A DNA stretch of 64,000 nt, taken from positions 1-64,000 of the forward strand of contig JABWAT010000004.1 of NCBI GenBank assembly GCA_013360915.1, given 5' to 3'. Position numbers and translations under genes: made by a program. The stretch's first letter is position 1. Every line of letters starts with the position of its first letter. The DNA comes from Bacteroidota bacterium (GTDB lineage Bacteria; Bacteroidota; JABWAT01). The notes beneath the pieces were generated by a model. It saw nothing but the letters and a program-made list of their open reading frames with translations, did no database searches and was not told the DNA's origin. Below are positions 7,982 to 15,111 of this stretch, in pieces.

Positions 7982-8431
7982 ATGAAACCGTATTTCCACG
8001 TAATGATCCTGCTTATTTCAGCAAGTGTGCTTAGCGGATGCGCGACAGTTTTCAAAGGATACACGGGTGAGTTTGAGATAAGAAATGTGCCGGATAGTTT
8101 GCAGATCACAACAATTGATGGCGTCAAACTACCTCTGGCAAATAAGCCGAAAAAAATAAGTTCAAAAATGGTGAGAGATGAGAATGGAACCAGAGTGGTT
8201 TCCACCTTTGCGCCAACTGAGGGTGTAAAAATTGTAAAGTTACCAGCAAAAAAGGATTATGTGTTACTTCTGAACGCCAATGGTGAAGAGAAGCGACTTC
8301 AGTTGGTCCCCCGTCTTGGCTTGGGTTGGTTTGCTCTTGATTTGATTTGTTTTGGATTCCCCCTTATTCCGGATTTCATTACCGGTAACTGGTATTACTA
8401 TGAGGATGTGGATTATAAAGAGCTTCCATAA
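7982..8431 (+). CDS. Lipoprotein of unknown function
   Basis: The protein has 149 residues. The signal peptide ends in a clean lipobox LSGC (Cys 20), followed by ATVFKGYTGEF, a start shared with small lipoproteins found in many Gram-negative genomes. A hydrophobic hairpin (LGLGWFALDLICFGFPLIPDF) near the C-terminus ends in an aromatic patch NWYYYEDVDY; that arrangement is typical of short membrane-associated lipoproteins. The gene is somewhat more AT-rich than its flanks. Role unknown. Confidence 0.65.
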   Translation: MKPYFHVMILLISASVLSGCATVFKGYTGEFEIRNVPDSLQITTIDGVKLPLANKPKKISSKMVRDENGTRVVSTFAPTEGVKIVKLPAKKDYVLLLNANGEEKRLQLVPRLGLGWFALDLICFGFPLIPDFITGNWYYYEDVDYKELP

Positions 8432-8514
8432 GACATTGAAAAAGGCGGTGTCGGATTAGAGCTACCTGAAGTAATTTCTTACTGGAATGGTCTGATGGAT
8501 CAACAGATCTGTTA

Positions 8515-9060
8515 TTGAAAGCAACAAACAAGCATATCATACAAGCAAATATTACGAAAAGGATTATCGGTATTCTGAATTATTTATTTCCCTTGACTAT
8601 TCTGATTCCGCTTTGGTTTTTCCAGAGTGCTGCTCATGAACAATATCCATTTTCTTCAAAGCAGCAGGAAGCTGTTGACACTTTACTTGCTGACAGCCTC
8701 AACAGCCGGTTGGTTATGACCAGTGATTGCACCAATCAGTTTCTGGAAGATTACAGACAGGAAACACCAGGCTATCTCCCCTATTTCTGTGAGGGAGATT
8801 TCAATGAGGATGGGATCGGTGATTTTATAATTGCACTAAAGACCGGGGACCGATATGACATCTATTTGTTCATCGGGTATCACGATGGTTCTTTTCGACC
8901 ACATTGGTTTGCCAGCCTGAATTGGTTGCATGATGCCGGTTTCTTTAACAGGTCCGGAAGACCCAGTATTGGAATGTTCTACAGTGATGTTGTAATTCGT
9001 TTTTACTGGAATCGGGAAAAGGGGCAATTTGATGCGGTTGAGGAGAAGCTCGATGAATAG
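8515..9060 (+). CDS. Secreted protein with one FG-GAP/VCBS-like calcium loop
   Basis: The protein has 181 residues. Residues about 16-36 form a signal or anchor segment (YLFPLTILIPLWFF). The mature part contains CEGDFNEDGIGDFIIAL, an Asp-rich loop of the D.N.DG..D type found in FG-GAP/VCBS repeats, followed by a strand-rich stretch ending in FDAVEEKLDE. Only one copy of the loop is present. The start is uncertain: no ATG or GTG lies in the upstream open frame, so a TTG at 8515 is used. AT-rich, similar to the preceding lipoprotein. Function unknown. Confidence 0.5.
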   Translation: MKATNKHIIQANITKRIIGILNYLFPLTILIPLWFFQSAAHEQYPFSSKQQEAVDTLLADSLNSRLVMTSDCTNQFLEDYRQETPGYLPYFCEGDFNEDGIGDFIIALKTGDRYDIYLFIGYHDGSFRPHWFASLNWLHDAGFFNRSGRPSIGMFYSDVVIRFYWNREKGQFDAVEEKLDE

Positions 9061-9114
9061 TTTATCATTGAATGAATCTGGCCGGATTTCCAACTTTCCG
9101 GAGAGGGAGGAAAT

Positions 9115-9588
9115 ATGAGTCTGGCTCTTTTGCTGAGTCAGCATGAACAGTTACGATCTTTGATTGTTAAATACCGGTATTCACATGTGAAAAATACCCA
9201 GTCCCTGGAAAAACAATTTTTCTCCTATGAACTGGTGAGGCGGGTCATCGATGTTACGGTTGGGTTTTCATATCAGCAATCGGTTATGGCCGGGAATCCG
9301 ATGGTTGAAAGACTTAAAAATGAATCCAATTTTAAAATGATGCATCGGCTTGCAGCAGAGGTAAATACTTGTATTGGTGCTTCATCGGATTTAAGGGAGT
9401 GCATGTATCTGATTCAATTGCCCACCGCCGGAACACCTTTTGGTTGGTTAAACTCTGTTATCTCTCGGATTGCTGGAATTGTTTAATCTGAAAGATAACT
9501 CTGCTGCCTACCGCCGGGCCTATGACATGGTTCAGCGCAATATCATCTGTCTGAAGGAACGTTTGGAAGTGCCGGAAAGAAAACTATG
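9115..9588 (+). pseudogene. Probable frameshifted small helical protein
   Basis: An open frame from 9115, with an excellent Shine-Dalgarno (GGGAGG), runs to a stop at 9486 and gives a helical protein-like sequence up to about residue 100 (RECMYLI). After that, protein-like sequence continues in other frames: about 9411-9455 reads RRNTFWLVKLCYLSD, and about 9455-9588 reads LLELFNLKDNSAAYRRAYDMVQRNIICLKERLEV and then stops (quoted here in sense only; first 20 residues matter). Two compensating-type shifts would join them. Either a decayed gene or sequencing errors. The product would be a four-helix-like protein of about 157 residues; family not recognised. Confidence 0.5.
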
Positions 9589-9614
9589 AATTTCTCGATT
9601 TCTGTCCATTGGGT

Positions 9615-10337
9615 ATGATGGAGACGGTTGTTCCATCCATCGGACTTGATGGATGCAAAGCCGGGTGGTTTCTGGTGCTGATTAATCCGGATGGCACGTG
9701 GCGGTCGGAAATCCTGCAATCGCTGAACGGGCTCGGTTCTTTTTTGACCAGTGACACTCATTGTCTCATTGATATTCCCATCGGGTTGCCTGATTCGGGT
9801 CTGGCAGAACGGACCTGTGACCTCGCAGCCAGAAAAGTATTGGGACGACGGGCCCCGACGGTTTTCAGGGTGCCTGCCAGACCCACTCTTTCTGCTCAAT
9901 CCTACCGTGAGGCCTGTGACATCAACCAGAAATGGACCCACCGAAAACTTTCGAAACAATCCTACCATATTCTCGGTAAAATCGCCGAAGCCGACTGGTT
10001 CCGGCGATCATATCCACATGTCCGTTTAAGGGAATTCCATCCGGAAATCGGGTTCTGGTCGCTGAATGGGGGCCAGGTGGTTCCGGAAAAGAAGAAATCG
10101 GCGGAAGGCCAGAGAAAACGGCTGGCGATACTGCAAGAGGCCTGTGAAATGGCCGGGACCGTTTATCAGGAAAGTCTGTCGAGGTTTAAACGGGGGGTCG
10201 TTCAGCCTGATGATATTCTGGATGCCCTGTGCGGGGCCATTCTGGGAAGGTCTCCTGCCAGGTTGAAATCGATGCCGAATAGACGCGAGACGGACGGGCT
10301 TGGGTTACCCATGGAAATTGTGTACACCGGAAGGTGA
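9615..10337 (+). CDS. DUF429 family protein (RNase H-like fold)
   Basis: The protein has 240 residues. DUF429 proteins are predicted RNase H-fold nucleases of unproven role. Signatures are GLDGCKAGWFLVL near residue 10-22, CLIDIPIGLPDSG near 55-67, the R.CD..AR..LG.R..TVF run near 70-92, LSKQSY..L.KI.EAD near 114-130, and EFHPEIGFWSLNG near 141-153. The conserved Asp and Glu residues in these blocks would form the metal site. Start is ATG at 9615 or 9618; the longer TTG form adds only two residues. The next gene begins 3 bases later. Confidence 0.8.
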   Translation: MMETVVPSIGLDGCKAGWFLVLINPDGTWRSEILQSLNGLGSFLTSDTHCLIDIPIGLPDSGLAERTCDLAARKVLGRRAPTVFRVPARPTLSAQSYREACDINQKWTHRKLSKQSYHILGKIAEADWFRRSYPHVRLREFHPEIGFWSLNGGQVVPEKKKSAEGQRKRLAILQEACEMAGTVYQESLSRFKRGVVQPDDILDALCGAILGRSPARLKSMPNRRETDGLGLPMEIVYTGR

Positions 10338-10340
10338 TGG

Positions 10341-11084
10341 ATGAAAAGCGATCAACGAACAGAATTAACAAAGGCTACGAAGATGATCAGTGCAATTAAA
10401 AGTAACCGTCCCATCCGGTTAGTCGGATTAACCCTTCTTCTGTTTCTGACGGGCGGATGCACTCCGCCGGCCGATCTGGTTCTGAGCCGGGATTACCAGG
10501 ATGTTTATCTGGGAAATGAGGGAATTGGTGTGGTCGTTCAGCGTGTTCCGCTGGATGAAGACATTCATGCCCGTATTCTGGAAGATCTTCCGCCGAACGG
10601 ACGGACCGATCCGGCCGATCGTTTTTATTCCTGGCTGGAAGATACCATAGACGGAATCGCAAAGACGGTGGTGAAGGCAAACGTGCAGAGCGTGTCTGAG
10701 GGAAACTATACCGATTTGCCCATGCAGGAAGTGACGATTGGAGATGAGAGTCGGGTCATGACCATTCCGAAAGATGGATCCTCCTTTTTTGTACCTGCGG
10801 ATATCCGGTATCTGCTGGTGGTGACCGATTTCGGGTTAAGCAGCAAGCCAGCCTTTAACAAATATGGCAAGGACACTGATCTGCGGATAGCAGCCTCGCT
10901 CTGGTTGTGGGACGTTGAAAAGCAGAAAGTGATTCAGTACGGGCGAACACATGGAAAAGGGACCATCGGGACAATGTTCTCAACCTCTCAGGATCATTGG
11001 GTGGTAGCCATGCGGGGTGTCATCCGATCCTTCATCGAAAAATCGCCGGTCCGGTACCGCGATCCTGCAAAGAGGGTCATGTGA
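10341..11084 (+). CDS. Lipoprotein of unknown function
   Basis: The protein has 247 residues from 10341. A second ATG at 10383 would give a more normal signal peptide (MISAIKSNRPIRLVGLTLLL then TGGC). The lipobox is LFLTGGC. The mature part holds strand-like segments such as RYLLVVTDFGLSS and LRIAASLWLWDVEKQKVIQYG, a pattern reminiscent of lipoproteins in which an outer-membrane beta domain reports on a small molecule, but no family is recognised. It starts 3 bases after the DUF429 gene, so the two are probably co-transcribed. Confidence 0.6.
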   Translation: MKSDQRTELTKATKMISAIKSNRPIRLVGLTLLLFLTGGCTPPADLVLSRDYQDVYLGNEGIGVVVQRVPLDEDIHARILEDLPPNGRTDPADRFYSWLEDTIDGIAKTVVKANVQSVSEGNYTDLPMQEVTIGDESRVMTIPKDGSSFFVPADIRYLLVVTDFGLSSKPAFNKYGKDTDLRIAASLWLWDVEKQKVIQYGRTHGKGTIGTMFSTSQDHWVVAMRGVIRSFIEKSPVRYRDPAKRVM

Positions 11085-11168
11085 ATTTACTGTGACCGAA
11101 ACGGAAGCAGCCGAGGGGAACAGTCCGGCCATCCGGACTGCAATCACAACCATTCTATCCACCATTTT

Positions 11169-11816
11169 ATGATCCGTTCCTATCAACCATCCGACCTGCC
11201 CTGCTGCAAAGAAATTGTGGAAAAAGTCTGGCATTTTTCAGACAAATTCCGTCCTGAACCATTGGCTGATCTTTTCCGGTCGGTCTATACCGAAAGCAGT
11301 CTGGGTGAAAGCACCCATGGCTGGGTGGTGGAAGAAGAGGGGGTGGTGCGCGGATTCCTATTCGGAAAAGCCGTCGGATTTCCGCAGATCCGCGGTCGTT
11401 ACAGCGGTGTGGGTGGTTCTTTTCGGTTTCTGTGGACCCTGTTCGGATTAAAGGGGGTCGGACTTCCGGAAAAATGGATGTACCTGAAGGCTGTTCAAGT
11501 GCATGAAGTAAGCCGACGGAAGGTGGAGCCGGAACGATTGAATGAAGTGAATTTATTCGCAGTGGATCCGGCAGCACAGGGAAAGGGATATGGCCGGTTG
11601 CTCATGCAAGCGTACCTTTCCCTGTGTGAACAGTCTGGGGTTGGGCGGGTCACCCTCGATACGGACCGGGAATGCAACGTGGGGTTCTATGAGTCGATGG
11701 GATTTTCGGTCAAAGGCGTGTTCGATTCCCCCCTTCAGAAATTGTATTCGGGCACCTCTGGTGAAAGTTTCGTCTATGAAAAACGGTTAAAAACCAATTC
11801 CGCTCAGACGATTTGA
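11169..11816 (+). CDS. GNAT family N-acetyltransferase
   Basis: The protein has 215 residues. GNAT enzymes transfer an acetyl group from acetyl-CoA to an amine. The acetyl-CoA pyrophosphate loop is QGKGYG at about 138-143, preceded by the strand NEVNLFAVDP and followed by helix RLLMQAYLSLC. Later come VTLDTDRECNVGFYESMGF (motif B) near 161-179. The N-terminal half holds a longer insert than average. The acceptor substrate cannot be read from sequence. No clear partner genes; chorismate synthase follows 150 bases later. Confidence 0.85.
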   Translation: MIRSYQPSDLPCCKEIVEKVWHFSDKFRPEPLADLFRSVYTESSLGESTHGWVVEEEGVVRGFLFGKAVGFPQIRGRYSGVGGSFRFLWTLFGLKGVGLPEKWMYLKAVQVHEVSRRKVEPERLNEVNLFAVDPAAQGKGYGRLLMQAYLSLCEQSGVGRVTLDTDRECNVGFYESMGFSVKGVFDSPLQKLYSGTSGESFVYEKRLKTNSAQTI

Positions 11817-11966
11817 ATTGATTCCCGGCGGTGGGTCGGGACCTTCCCTGCAACCATTTCTTTTCTGACCGGCCCTTTCGGGCGTATTTTTACAGTTTCC
11901 GGGTGATTACCCCGATCGTAACCAACCATAACCCTGGTTTCAGGATTGAAAAGGAACCCTGCATCT

Positions 11967-13130
11967 ATGATCCGATTTTTTACCGCCGGCGAATCCCATG
12001 GCCCCCAACTGACGGGGATCATTGAAGGTGTTCCCTCGAATCTGCCGCTGACTGCTGACGATATCAATATCCATCTGGCCCGACGAATGAAAGGGTACGG
12101 ACGCGGGGGCCGGATGAAAATCGAGAAGGACCAGGTTCTGATCAGGTCGGGCGTGCGGTTTTCGAAAACATTCGGGGCTCCCATTACTCTGGTGATTGAG
12201 AACAAGGACTGGGAGAACTGGCTCGAGCGGATGAAGATTGAAGGTGATGGTTCATCCATCACCAAAATCACGGTTCCCCGACCCGGTCACGCCGATCTGG
12301 TGGGTTACAAAAAATATCAGTTCGATGACATCCGGCCGGTGATCGAGCGGTCGAGTGCGCGGGAAACCGCCATGCGTGTGGCCATGGGGTCGGTGTCGCG
12401 TCAGTTGCTGAAAGAAGTGGGTATCGAAATCGGCTCACACATAGTGGCGCTGGAAACCATTGGCTATCCCGGATTGGAGGCCCCTGCCGGTTTGCTGGAA
12501 CCGCTGGTGGCACAGGGAGGTGAACATCTCTGGAAAACAGCCGATCTCTCCGAGGTGCGGTGTCTGGATAAAACCCTGGAAGCGGCCATGATTACCCGCA
12601 TAGATGAGGCGAAGGAGGCGGGTGATACACTGGGAGGAATTTTTGAAATCATCGTCACCGGTGTTCCTGAAGGATTGGGGACCTATGTGCAATATGACCG
12701 GAAGCTGGATGCCCAACTGGCCGCGGCCATTGTTTCGATTCCGGCGGTGAAAGGGGTGGAGATCGGATATGGATTTGCCAATGCGCAGCGACCGGGCAGC
12801 CGTGTCCACGATCCGATTGTCTGGACTGGTTCGGCTTATTCCCGGACTTCGAACCGGGCCGGAGGAACAGAAGGGTCGATGACGACCGGCATGCCGCTGA
12901 TTATCCGCGGGGCCATGAAACCCATTCCAACGCTGATTGATGCCCTTCCCTCGGTGGATATTCGAACCAATGAACCGATCAAAGCCCGTGTGGAACGGTC
13001 GGATGTCTGTGCATTGCCTGCTGCCTCGGTGGTGGGTGAATCGGTGGTGGCGACCGTGATTGCCAATGCCCTGCTTGAAAAATTCGGTGGCGATTCGCTG
13101 GGAGAGTTAAAAAGCCGGATGGGCCGGTAA
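11967..13130 (+). CDS. aroC: Chorismate synthase
   Basis: The protein has 387 residues. Chorismate synthase converts 5-enolpyruvylshikimate 3-phosphate to chorismate with reduced FMN, the last step of the shikimate pathway. The N-terminal signature MIRFFTAGESHGPQLTGIIEG is complete when the start is placed at 11967, so the upstream in-frame ATG at 11946 is rejected. Other hallmarks are GRGGRMKIEKDQV, RPGHADLVGYKKY, RSSARETAMRVA and the C-terminal RSDVCALPAASVVGESVVA. Full length for the family. It converges on the diguanylate cyclase with a single base between the stop codons. Confidence 0.97.
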   Translation: MIRFFTAGESHGPQLTGIIEGVPSNLPLTADDINIHLARRMKGYGRGGRMKIEKDQVLIRSGVRFSKTFGAPITLVIENKDWENWLERMKIEGDGSSITKITVPRPGHADLVGYKKYQFDDIRPVIERSSARETAMRVAMGSVSRQLLKEVGIEIGSHIVALETIGYPGLEAPAGLLEPLVAQGGEHLWKTADLSEVRCLDKTLEAAMITRIDEAKEAGDTLGGIFEIIVTGVPEGLGTYVQYDRKLDAQLAAAIVSIPAVKGVEIGYGFANAQRPGSRVHDPIVWTGSAYSRTSNRAGGTEGSMTTGMPLIIRGAMKPIPTLIDALPSVDIRTNEPIKARVERSDVCALPAASVVGESVVATVIANALLEKFGGDSLGELKSRMGR

Positions 13131-13131
13131 G

Positions 13132-14067
13132 TTACTGCTGAGGAGATTCAGTCCCGTTCACTTCCATGCCTTCGCGGTAGACAGCCACCTGATTCCGTCC
13201 ATGCCGTTTGGCCTGATACAATGCCGTATCGGCCAGGGAGACCAGAGAGTTCGGGTTGCTCTGATCGGGTTCCGGATGAACAGTGGCCACCCCGAGAGAG
13301 ATGGTGATGTGATCGGCCACCTGTGAATACTCATGAGGAATCCGCAGGTTGGTTACTTCTTTCCGGATCCGTTCAGCAATCAGAATACTCGCCGATTCGG
13401 TGGTTCCAGCCAGGATAACGGCAAATTCCTCGCCTCCGTAACGGGCCACCAGGTCGCCGGCCCGGTTTCCTTCCCGATCCAGAACCGTTGAAACGGTTTT
13501 AAGAACTTCATCACCGGCCAGGTGCCCGTAGTGATCGTTATAATTTTTAAAAAAGTCGATGTCGATCATGATGAGGGAAATGGGTCCGCCTGCGCGACGC
13601 TGGCGGCGCCAATCCTCATTCAGAATCAGATCGAACCGCCGGCGGTTGGAAAGTCCCGTTAATCCATCGAGCTGGCTCATTTCCTCGAGCTGGACCTGCA
13701 GCCGGATGATTCGTTCGGCCACCCGGATCCGGGCGGCCAGTTCATCCTTATCGACCGGTTTGGGCACGAAATCATCGGCACCGGCATCCATCACCTGCAA
13801 ATAATTGTTCTTTCCTGTCATGGAGCTGATGAGGATGATGTAGGTGTAATGCAGCTGCTGAGAGGTCCGGACCTTGCGTGTGAATTCGGTTCCCGACATA
13901 ATAGGCATGACCCAATCGCAGATAACGAGCGGAAATTTCTGGGTCTGGTGAAGATCCCAGGCTTCGGCGCCATTGTCGGCGGTCATGACCTCATGACCGA
14001 GCGAGCGGACCATGGCTGCAAGTAAATCCTGCATGCCGATGTCATCTTCAACGATTAGTATTTTCAC
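13132..14067 (-). CDS. Response regulator with GGDEF output (PleD-like diguanylate cyclase)
   Basis: The protein has 311 residues. A receiver domain at about 1-120 contains the phospho-acceptor Asp51 (VICDWVMP), acidic pocket ED D7-9 and the conserved Lys in VPKPV. The GGDEF domain at about 140-300 holds the catalytic motif GGEEF with the product-inhibition I-site RAGD five residues upstream, so it is probably an active, feedback-controlled enzyme making cyclic di-GMP. No partner kinase is adjacent. The gene is divergent from the microcompartment genes, with 179 bases between them. Confidence 0.92.
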   Translation of the reverse strand: MKILIVEDDIGMQDLLAAMVRSLGHEVMTADNGAEAWDLHQTQKFPLVICDWVMPIMSGTEFTRKVRTSQQLHYTYIILISSMTGKNNYLQVMDAGADDFVPKPVDKDELAARIRVAERIIRLQVQLEEMSQLDGLTGLSNRRRFDLILNEDWRRQRRAGGPISLIMIDIDFFKNYNDHYGHLAGDEVLKTVSTVLDREGNRAGDLVARYGGEEFAVILAGTTESASILIAERIRKEVTNLRIPHEYSQVADHITISLGVATVHPEPDQSNPNSLVSLADTALYQAKRHGRNQVAVYREGMEVNGTESPQQ

Positions 14068-14179
14068 AACATTCCGGGACTAAAGATTAAACGAAAATAC
14101 AGGGCCATGCAGATGGATTGCAAAGGCAGGGCGACCGGGATGTGACGTGGCACAGACGAAAGCGGGAAACCGGGGTCGA

Positions 14180-14208
14180 TTGACATTGAACCGGGTCGCC
14201 GTTATCTT
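14180..14208 (+). promoter_or_regulatory. Sigma70-type promoter for the microcompartment genes
   Basis: A perfect -35 box TTGACA (14180-14185) and a -10 box TATCTT (14203-14208) are spaced by 17 bases. Transcription would start about 30 bases before the ATG at 14247. An AAGGA ribosome site lies at about 14234. No other gene on + strand lies between, so this promoter serves the shell-protein pair. Confidence 0.65.
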
Positions 14209-14246
14209 CATCGGACCACTTTTCAACTGTAAAAAGGATTAAAAAA

Positions 14247-14525
14247 ATGGCTTTGGATGCACTTGGCATGATTGAAACCAAGGGACTGGTCGGCGCAATT
14301 GAAGCGGCTGATGCCATGGTAAAAGCAGCAAAAGTTGAACTCATCGGCAAGGAAACCATTGGCGGCGGATTTGTGACCGTGATGGTTCGCGGAGACGTGG
14401 GTGCTGTGAAGGCTGCCACCGATGCCGGTGCTGCCGCTGCTGAGCGGGTTGGTGAACTGGTATCGGTTCACGTGATTCCCCGGCCGCATGCCGATGTGGA
14501 ACTGATCCTTCCGAAACGGTCCTGA
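14247..14525 (+). CDS. Bacterial microcompartment shell protein, BMC-H (EutM/PduA-like)
   Basis: The protein has 92 residues: a single BMC domain that forms hexameric tiles of a proteinaceous organelle shell. It is close to EutM in sequence: [19 protein letters not shown] at the start, the pore loop IGGG, then [20 protein letters not shown] and VHVIPRPH at the end. The pore Gly residues match EutM rather than the Ser of PduA, so a small polar metabolite could pass. No enzyme or pentamer (BMC-P) gene is near, so this is a satellite shell locus or a shell that does not enclose a co-encoded pathway. Confidence 0.95.
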   Translation: MALDALGMIETKGLVGAIEAADAMVKAAKVELIGKETIGGGFVTVMVRGDVGAVKAATDAGAAAAERVGELVSVHVIPRPHADVELILPKRS

Positions 14526-14534
14526 TTTTTATCC

Positions 14535-15023
14535 ATGCCGGGACCTGCTGTCGGGTTAATTGAAACCCGCGGACTGATTGCGGCCATTGAGGCAGCTGAT
14601 GCCGGACTGAAGGCCGCCAACGTGCAGTTGCTTGCGCGTTACAAAGCCGATGCAGCATTGGTTACCATTGAATTTGCCGGTGAAGTGGCAGCCGTCCGGT
14701 CGGCTGTCGATGCGGCTTCTGCTGCTGCTTCCCGGGTTGGAACCGTGGTGAGCACACACGTGATTGCCCGCCCGGCCGATCAGACACTGGCCGAACTCAC
14801 CCATCCTGATAAACGAAATCTGGTTCCCGATTCACGTGAAGAGGACCCTGTTCCCGCCAACTTTTCAGGAAATCCGGCCGATCTGGAAACCTTGTCTGTC
14901 AAGGAACTCAGGGGACTGGCACGTCAATATCCTGATCTGGTTCTCAAAGGCCGTGAAATCAGCCGGGCCAACCGGGATCAACTGATCGATGCTCTGCGTC
15001 CGGTTCTGTCTAAAAAGGGTTGA
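14535..15023 (+). CDS. BMC shell protein with C-terminal Rho_N/SAP-like extension
   Basis: The protein has 162 residues. Residues 5-82 are a BMC domain aligned without gaps to the upstream shell protein, but the pore loop GGG is replaced by DAA, placing an Asp at the pore. A polar linker (about 83-123) leads to a C-terminal segment with LETLSVKELRGLARQYPD and NRDQLIDALRPVL, the helix-loop-helix pattern of SAP/HeH/Rho_N domains that often bind nucleic acids. EutK is a known precedent for a BMC domain fused to a nucleic-acid-binding type domain. The domain call is by pattern only. It starts 9 bases after its neighbour, so the two form an operon. Confidence 0.85.
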   Translation: MPGPAVGLIETRGLIAAIEAADAGLKAANVQLLARYKADAALVTIEFAGEVAAVRSAVDAASAAASRVGTVVSTHVIARPADQTLAELTHPDKRNLVPDSREEDPVPANFSGNPADLETLSVKELRGLARQYPDLVLKGREISRANRDQLIDALRPVLSKKG

Positions 15024-15111
15024 TGATCCCCTTTCTTCCTGTTTTTTTACCTGCCGGATTAACCGACTGTTTCCTTCCTTTCCACCCATTTATTTTTGAA
15101 CGGAGTGCTCA

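Noticed and set aside
11876-11900. Terminator-like GCCCTTTCGGGC followed by TTTTT
   Set aside because: The stem has only four to five pairs and lies just upstream of aroC rather than at a clear transcript end; support too weak to list.
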